Part shown: positions 56,786-64,000 of the stretch, piece after piece
Numbering within the stretch: the first letter of the stretch is position 1
How the letters are laid out: each line of letters starts with the position of its first letter
From: Stutzerimonas stutzeri
Lineage (GTDB): Bacteria; Pseudomonadota; Gammaproteobacteria; Pseudomonadales; Pseudomonadaceae
NCBI RefSeq assembly: GCF_000590475.1
Contig: NZ_CP007441.1
Location: 1,866,660 to 1,930,659 of the forward strand
Direction of reading: 5' to 3'
Length of the DNA: 64,000 bases
Translations under genes and position numbers: made by a program
Notes under the pieces: generated by a model
What the model saw: the letters and a program-made list of their open reading frames with translations, nothing else
Database searches by the model: none
Told to the model about the DNA's origin: nothing

Positions 56786-57211
56786 TCAGTTACTCTTTCG
56801 AAGCATGTCGACGTGGGGAAGTCCCGCTTCGAGGAATTCATCACTGATGACCTTGAAACCGAGTCGCTCGTAGAATGCCGTGGCATGCACCTGAGCGGTA
56901 AGACGCTGTTCATTGAGTCCGCGGCGCTCGGCTTCCTCAATGGCTGCTTTCATCAGTGCATCTCCGACATTCATCCCGCGCCAGTCGCGAAGGACTGAAA
57001 CGCGTCCGATGTGTCCGTCGTTGAGCAATCGTGCAGTACCGATGGGGTAGCCGCTTTCCAAAGCGAGGAAGTGCACGGCCTCGGTATCGTCTGCGTCCCA
57101 TTCCAATTCGGGCGGAACCGATTGCTCTGCAATGAATACGGTTTCACGAATTCGCCGCAGATCGGCATTGTCCTGCTGCCAGTCGGCGATGCGAACTTCT
57201 ATATCACTCAT
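56786..57211 (-). CDS. GNAT-family N-acetyltransferase
   Basis: The 141-residue protein is a normal GNAT: IRETVFIAEQSVPPELEWD near the start, acetyl-CoA loop RVSVLRDWRGMNVGDALMKAAIEEAERRG, and a C-terminal VHATAFYERLGFKV. It resembles ElaA/YjdN-like enzymes; the substrate is unknown. The ATG at 57211 overlaps the roxA stop by eight bases, so translation is coupled. An in-frame TTG two codons upstream is not needed. Confidence 0.88.
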   Translation of the reverse strand: MSDIEVRIADWQQDNADLRRIRETVFIAEQSVPPELEWDADDTEAVHFLALESGYPIGTARLLNDGHIGRVSVLRDWRGMNVGDALMKAAIEEAERRGLNEQRLTAQVHATAFYERLGFKVISDEFLEAGLPHVDMLRKSN

Positions 57212-58370
57212 CAGCAAACTCCAGACTTCCTTGTTTAACCAACTGCCATATCAGGTTACGCCCATCCTCATCGTTCAGCCATTCGGAAAGGTTATCTGTA
57301 TGCAGGGCATCCGCTGAACAGATCAGCCTCAACAAATCTCTCAGATGACCGGGGAGCAGGCGGCTCTGACCGCTGGCAAATAATAGCAAGCCGAGGTCAA
57401 CTTCACTCCAGGCCAGTCGGGCACTGAGGTTTCGCACCAGCAAAGCGCCGTCGTCCAGCGACGCGAATAGCGCCTGTTCTTCAATCTCAGGACCTTGCAC
57501 GCGTTCCGGATAGCGGGGTTCGGTCATGAACTGACCAAACCAGGTGAGCAGCAGACGCTCATCGCCCATATGCTCGGCAAGCATGGCCCGCAGACGGTCC
57601 AATGCATCGCTCTGGATCTGGTGCGGATCTTCTACCGGGGCCAGATCGGCGTCACTGTAACGCTCCTCATCTGGCAGAAACTGCGCAAGGAAATCGGTGA
57701 AATGGGTCAGAACTTCCGCTGCGCTAGGCGCCCGAAAGCCCAGCGAGTAGGTCATGCAGGCATTTTCGGCCGTGCCGAAATGCGCAAGCCTTGGCGGCAG
57801 ATAGAGCATGTCGCCGGGCTCGAGCACCCAGTCGTCCGTGCCTTGGAAGTCGGCAAGGATGCGCAGATCGGCGTGCTGCAGCAGTGGGCTGTCACCATCA
57901 CACATCTGCCCTACTCGCCAGCGGCGTTGGCCTTGGGCCTGTAGCAGGAACACGTCGTAATTATCGAAATGCGGCCCGACGCCGCCACCCGGCGCCGCGA
58001 AACTGATCATCACGTCGTCGATCCGCCAGTTGGGCAAGAAGCGAAAGTGCTCGATGAGTTCGGCGACTTCGGGAACCAACTGATCGACCGCCTGAACCAG
58101 TAGCGTCCAATCGCGCTCCGGCAGGTTCTGGTAGGTATCCTCGCCGAATGGTCCACGACGAAGCTCCCAAGGGCTGTCGCCATGCTCGATGACCAGGCGC
58201 GACTCGACTTCCTCCTCCAGCGAAAGGCCGGCTAGCTCGTCTGGGGAAACTGGGCTTTCGAATGCAGGAATCGCCTGGCGGACCAGAAGCGGCTTCTTTT
58301 GCCAATAGTCGCGTAGGAACTCGCGCGCGCTGATGCCGCCGAGAATTTGCAAAGGGATATCGGAAGTCAT
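57204..58370 (-). CDS. roxA: Ribosomal protein uL16 arginine 3-hydroxylase (RoxA/YcfD)
   Basis: RoxA is an Fe(II)/2-oxoglutarate oxygenase with a cupin (JmjC-like) core that hydroxylates an arginine of ribosomal protein L16. The 388-residue protein has the metal-binding H-x-D in GPHFDNYDVFLLQ (near residues 125-135) and a later histidine in LAHFGTAENACMTYS, preceded by a conserved N-terminal part (FLRDYWQKKPLLVRQAIP). It is first of an operon with a GNAT, a PLD-like and a secretin-like protein, just after the purB terminator. Confidence 0.93.
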   Translation of the reverse strand: MTSDIPLQILGGISAREFLRDYWQKKPLLVRQAIPAFESPVSPDELAGLSLEEEVESRLVIEHGDSPWELRRGPFGEDTYQNLPERDWTLLVQAVDQLVPEVAELIEHFRFLPNWRIDDVMISFAAPGGGVGPHFDNYDVFLLQAQGQRRWRVGQMCDGDSPLLQHADLRILADFQGTDDWVLEPGDMLYLPPRLAHFGTAENACMTYSLGFRAPSAAEVLTHFTDFLAQFLPDEERYSDADLAPVEDPHQIQSDALDRLRAMLAEHMGDERLLLTWFGQFMTEPRYPERVQGPEIEEQALFASLDDGALLVRNLSARLAWSEVDLGLLLFASGQSRLLPGHLRDLLRLICSADALHTDNLSEWLNDEDGRNLIWQLVKQGSLEFADE

Positions 58371-58407
58371 GCATGTACCTTGCTCTGCGACAGAGCTGCA
58401 AATAAAA

Positions 58408-58428
58408 ACGCCCGGCACAGCCGGGCGT
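58408..58428 (-). terminator. purB terminator
   Basis: On the minus strand ACGCCCGGC pairs with GCCGGGCGT over TGT, followed by Ts. It separates purB from roxA. Confidence 0.88.
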
Positions 58429-58445
58429 GCAAAGAGAGGGTTCGC

Positions 58446-61684
<3,239 letters not shown>

Positions 61685-61744
61685 TCAGGGTTGACTGCAA
61701 AGATTGAATTCTAACAGGCTGGCCTAGCCAGCGGTTAAGGCGGA

Positions 61745-62185
61745 TCAGTCGCGGACTACGGCAAGGTCGTAAACCGGTCCCGCCAGATAGTCGTCAATGC
61801 AGCGCAGGATCAACTCGCTGCGCCAACGCTCCGGTTGCGCTGCCAATTCGTCGCGCCTCATCCAGCGCGCGCCGACGATGCCGCTGTCGAGTGCGCGCTG
61901 AGGATGATGCCGAACCGGGCTGGCCGAGAAGCAGACACGCTGATAGGTCACGCCATTGCTCGGTGCGGTATAGAGATAGATGCCAACCACGCCGCTCAGC
62001 TCGACGTCCCATCCCGTTTCCTCGAGCGTCTCGCGTACGGCGGCCTGGCGCAGTGTCTCGTTGGGCTCGAGATGGCCCGCCGGTTGATTCAGCACCAGCC
62101 GGCCACCTTTCGATTCTTCAACCATGAGGAAGCGGCCGTCTGTCTCAACGATCGTTGCCACGGTGATATGGGGATGCCAGGTCAT
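61745..62185 (-). CDS. NUDIX hydrolase (NudJ-like)
   Basis: The 146-residue protein has the Nudix box GHLEPNETLRQAAVRETLEETGWDVEL (residues about 38-64), with the REtxEE core that binds Mg2+. NudJ in E. coli hydrolyses thiamin and nucleoside pyrophosphates and sits upstream of mnmA, as here, so a NudJ role is likely. ATG 62185 starts it; 66 bases separate it from mnmA. Confidence 0.9.
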   Translation of the reverse strand: MTWHPHITVATIVETDGRFLMVEESKGGRLVLNQPAGHLEPNETLRQAAVRETLEETGWDVELSGVVGIYLYTAPSNGVTYQRVCFSASPVRHHPQRALDSGIVGARWMRRDELAAQPERWRSELILRCIDDYLAGPVYDLAVVRD

Positions 62186-62243
62186 GTTCGGTGAGTCCTC
62201 GCAAAGCTAATGGTAGCGACCAGTGCGCAGCATAAAAACGGAA

Positions 62244-62266
62244 AACCCCGGCGCCAGGCCGGGGTT
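62244..62266 (-). terminator. Terminator of the isocitrate dehydrogenase gene
   Basis: On the minus strand AACCCCGGC pairs with GCCGGGGTT over a five-base loop, then TTTTCCGTTTTT. Confidence 0.85.
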
Positions 62267-62299
62267 CCGATTCAGCAGCGCCATCCAGCGCCAGACGAC

Positions 62300-64000
62300 T
62301 CAGCCCAGCGCGGCGAGCGCGGCATTGAAGGTCGCGCTAGGGCGCATGACCTGGCTGGTCAGATCCGAGTTTGTACGGTAATAGCCACCGATTTCTACCG
62401 GCTCGCCTTGGACCGCTGCCAGTTCGGCAATGATGGCTTGCTCGTTTTCGCTCAGCTGTTTGGCCAGCGGTGCGAAGTGAGCCTGTAGTTCCGAGTCTTC
62501 GGTCTGTGCTGCCAACTCCTGAGCCCAGTACAGTGCCAGGTAAAAGTGGCTGCCACGATTGTCCAGCTCGCCGGTACGGCGCGACGGCGATTTGTTGTTG
62601 TCGAGGAGTTTTCCGGTAGCAGCATCCAATGCCTTGCCTAGCAGCTTGGCCTTCAAGTTGTCTGTCTTGATACCGGTTTCTTCGAGCGAAACAGCAAGTG
62701 CCAGGAACTCACCGAGCGAATCCCAGCGCAGGTGGTTTTCTTCGATCAGTTGTTGCACGTGCTTGGGGGCCGAACCGCCGGCACCGGTTTCGTACATGCC
62801 GCCGCCGGCCATCAGCGGGACGATCGACAACATCTTCGCCGACGTGCCCAGTTCCATGATCGGGAACAGGTCGGTCAGGTAGTCGCGCAACACGTTGCCT
62901 GTCACCGAGATGGTGTCTTGGCCGCGGATCAGGCGTTCCATGCTGACACGGATGGCTTCGTTGTAGCCCATCATGCGGATATCCAGACCGGTTAGGTCGT
63001 GTTCTTGCAAGTAAGCTTCGACCTTTTTCTGAAGCTCGCGGTCGTGGGCGCGCTCGGGGTCTAGCCAGAAGATGGCCGGCGTGTCCGATTGACGAGCACG
63101 GGTAACAGCCAGCTTGACCCAGTCACGAATCGGGGCGTCCTTGGTCTGACAGGCACGCCAGATGTCGCCTTTTTCCACTGCATGCTGCATCAGCACGGTG
63201 CCGTCGCCCAGCACGACACGCATAGTGCCGTCGGCAGTCATCTCGAACGTCTTGTCGTGTGAGCCGTACTCTTCGGCCTTCTGTGCCATCAGGCCGACGT
63301 TCGGTACGCTGCCCATGGTGGTCGGGTCGAAAGCGCCGTTGGTTTTGCAGAAGTTGATCATCTCCTGGTAGATGCGGGCATAGGTGCTTTCCGGCATCAC
63401 CGCCTTGGTGTCCTTGAGCTTGCCATCCTTGCCCCACATTTGACCCGAGCTGCGAATCATTGCCGGCATGGAAGCGTCGACGATCACGTCGCTTGGAATG
63501 TGCAGGTTAGTGATGCCCTTGACCGAGTCGACCATCGCCATTTCCGGGCGGCCGGCGTAGCACGCGTGGATATCGTGAAGGATCTCTTCCTGTTGGGAAT
63601 CGGGCAATGACTTGATCTTGTCGTAGACGCTACTCAAGCCGTTGTTAGGGTTGACGCCCAGTTCCTTGAACAGCTCGCCGTATTTATCGAACACGTCCTT
63701 GTAGTAGACGCTGACGGCATGGCCGAAGACGATCGGGTGGGAGATCTTCATCATCGTGGCCTTCACGTGCAGGGACCACATCACGCCGGTTTCCTTGCAG
63801 TCCTGCAGGGTGTCTTCGAAGAATGCCCGCAGCTTCTGGCAGCTCATGAACATGCCGTCAAGCACTTCGCCGTTCTGCAGCGAAACTGTCTTCTTCACTT
63901 CGACCTGACCGTCTTTGCCGACGAACTCGATACGCACGTCGCCAGCTCTATCCATCGTGATGGATTGCTCGCTGGAGAAGAAGTCGCCGCCGCGCATGTA
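62300..64000 (-). CDS. idh: Monomeric NADP-dependent isocitrate dehydrogenase, 5' part outside window
   Basis: The frame is open to base 64000, giving the C-terminal 566 of about 740 residues. The sequence ([16 protein letters not shown] near the cut edge; [48 protein letters not shown]) is the monomeric IDH class, unrelated in size to the 416-residue dimeric Icd. It oxidises isocitrate to 2-oxoglutarate and competes with the glyoxylate shunt. The MRGG methionine at 63997 is not a start: conserved sequence continues upstream of it. Confidence 0.95.
   Translation of the reverse strand, partial: YMRGGDFFSSEQSITMDRAGDVRIEFVGKDGQVEVKKTVSLQNGEVLDGMFMSCQKLRAFFEDTLQDCKETGVMWSLHVKATMMKISHPIVFGHAVSVYYKDVFDKYGELFKELGVNPNNGLSSVYDKIKSLPDSQQEEILHDIHACYAGRPEMAMVDSVKGITNLHIPSDVIVDASMPAMIRSSGQMWGKDGKLKDTKAVMPESTYARIYQEMINFCKTNGAFDPTTMGSVPNVGLMAQKAEEYGSHDKTFEMTADGTMRVVLGDGTVLMQHAVEKGDIWRACQTKDAPIRDWVKLAVTRARQSDTPAIFWLDPERAHDRELQKKVEAYLQEHDLTGLDIRMMGYNEAIRVSMERLIRGQDTISVTGNVLRDYLTDLFPIMELGTSAKMLSIVPLMAGGGMYETGAGGSAPKHVQQLIEENHLRWDSLGEFLALAVSLEETGIKTDNLKAKLLGKALDAATGKLLDNNKSPSRRTGELDNRGSHFYLALYWAQELAAQTEDSELQAHFAPLAKQLSENEQAIIAELAAVQGEPVEIGGYYRTNSDLTSQVMRPSATFNAALAALG

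Overview
The window is a GC-rich, gene-dense bacterial chromosome segment that I read as Pseudomonas sensu lato, most likely the stutzeri group (Stutzerimonas). The reasons are the cmaX-crfX-cmpX-sigX-oprF locus, the small outer-membrane lipoprotein OprI, the lipase with its foldase, the 531-residue isocitrate lyase, the monomeric isocitrate dehydrogenase and the TTG-started ppsA. I recognised families from protein sequence only; no search was run. I support 60 protein genes (two cut by the window ends) and one possible leader peptide. I see no rRNA, tRNA, CRISPR array, insertion sequence or prophage.

Layout. 1-8.5 kb: end of sixA, a hotdog thioesterase, two overlapping alpha/beta hydrolases, a DUF4892 exported protein, an AI-2E-type permease, a patatin-like phospholipase, and the selD-selU pair for tRNA selenouridine. 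8.6-14.3 kb: a flavin reductase-like protein, the MoxR/DUF58/TgpA transglutaminase operon and an acyl-CoA thioesterase. 14.4-26.8 kb: a chemoreceptor, a TatD nuclease, an MltF-like lytic transglycosylase, lipase plus lipase foldase, greB, the YbbA/YbbP exporter head-to-head with tesA, an L,D-transpeptidase and oprI. 27.2-34.2 kb: a small acetyltransferase, DAHP synthase, a PanE-family reductase, cysB, cysH, thrH and pabB.

34.3-44.5 kb holds the most distinctive part. A tight three-gene operon encodes a retropepsin-like protease, a seven-helix membrane protein with a cysteine-free transglutaminase-like domain, and an ATP-grasp ligase. Divergent from it is the methylcitrate operon (GntR regulator, prpB, prpC, acnD, prpF). 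Its promoter is flanked by two near-identical operator-like sites, and strong hairpins lie between its genes.

44.5-52.6 kb: ppsR and ppsA (divergent), rraA, then the sigX/oprF envelope-stress locus. 52.6-64 kb: aceA with a candidate promoter and a long leader, an operon of roxA, an acetyltransferase, a PLD-like protein and a secretin-like protein, then NUDIX-mnmA-hflD-purB, and the 3' part of the monomeric isocitrate dehydrogenase gene.

How the genes fit together. Several modules serve growth on acetate, propionate or fatty acids: methylcitrate cycle, glyoxylate shunt, isocitrate dehydrogenase and PEP synthase with its regulator. Others concern the envelope: OprF/SigX/CmpX, OprI with an L,D-transpeptidase, MltF-like, TgpA and the retropepsin system. 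From memory of P. aeruginosa PAO1 gene order, the window joins several blocks that lie apart in that genome, so the gene-poor stretches at 26.7-27.2 kb and 52.6-53.2 kb look like rearrangement junctions.
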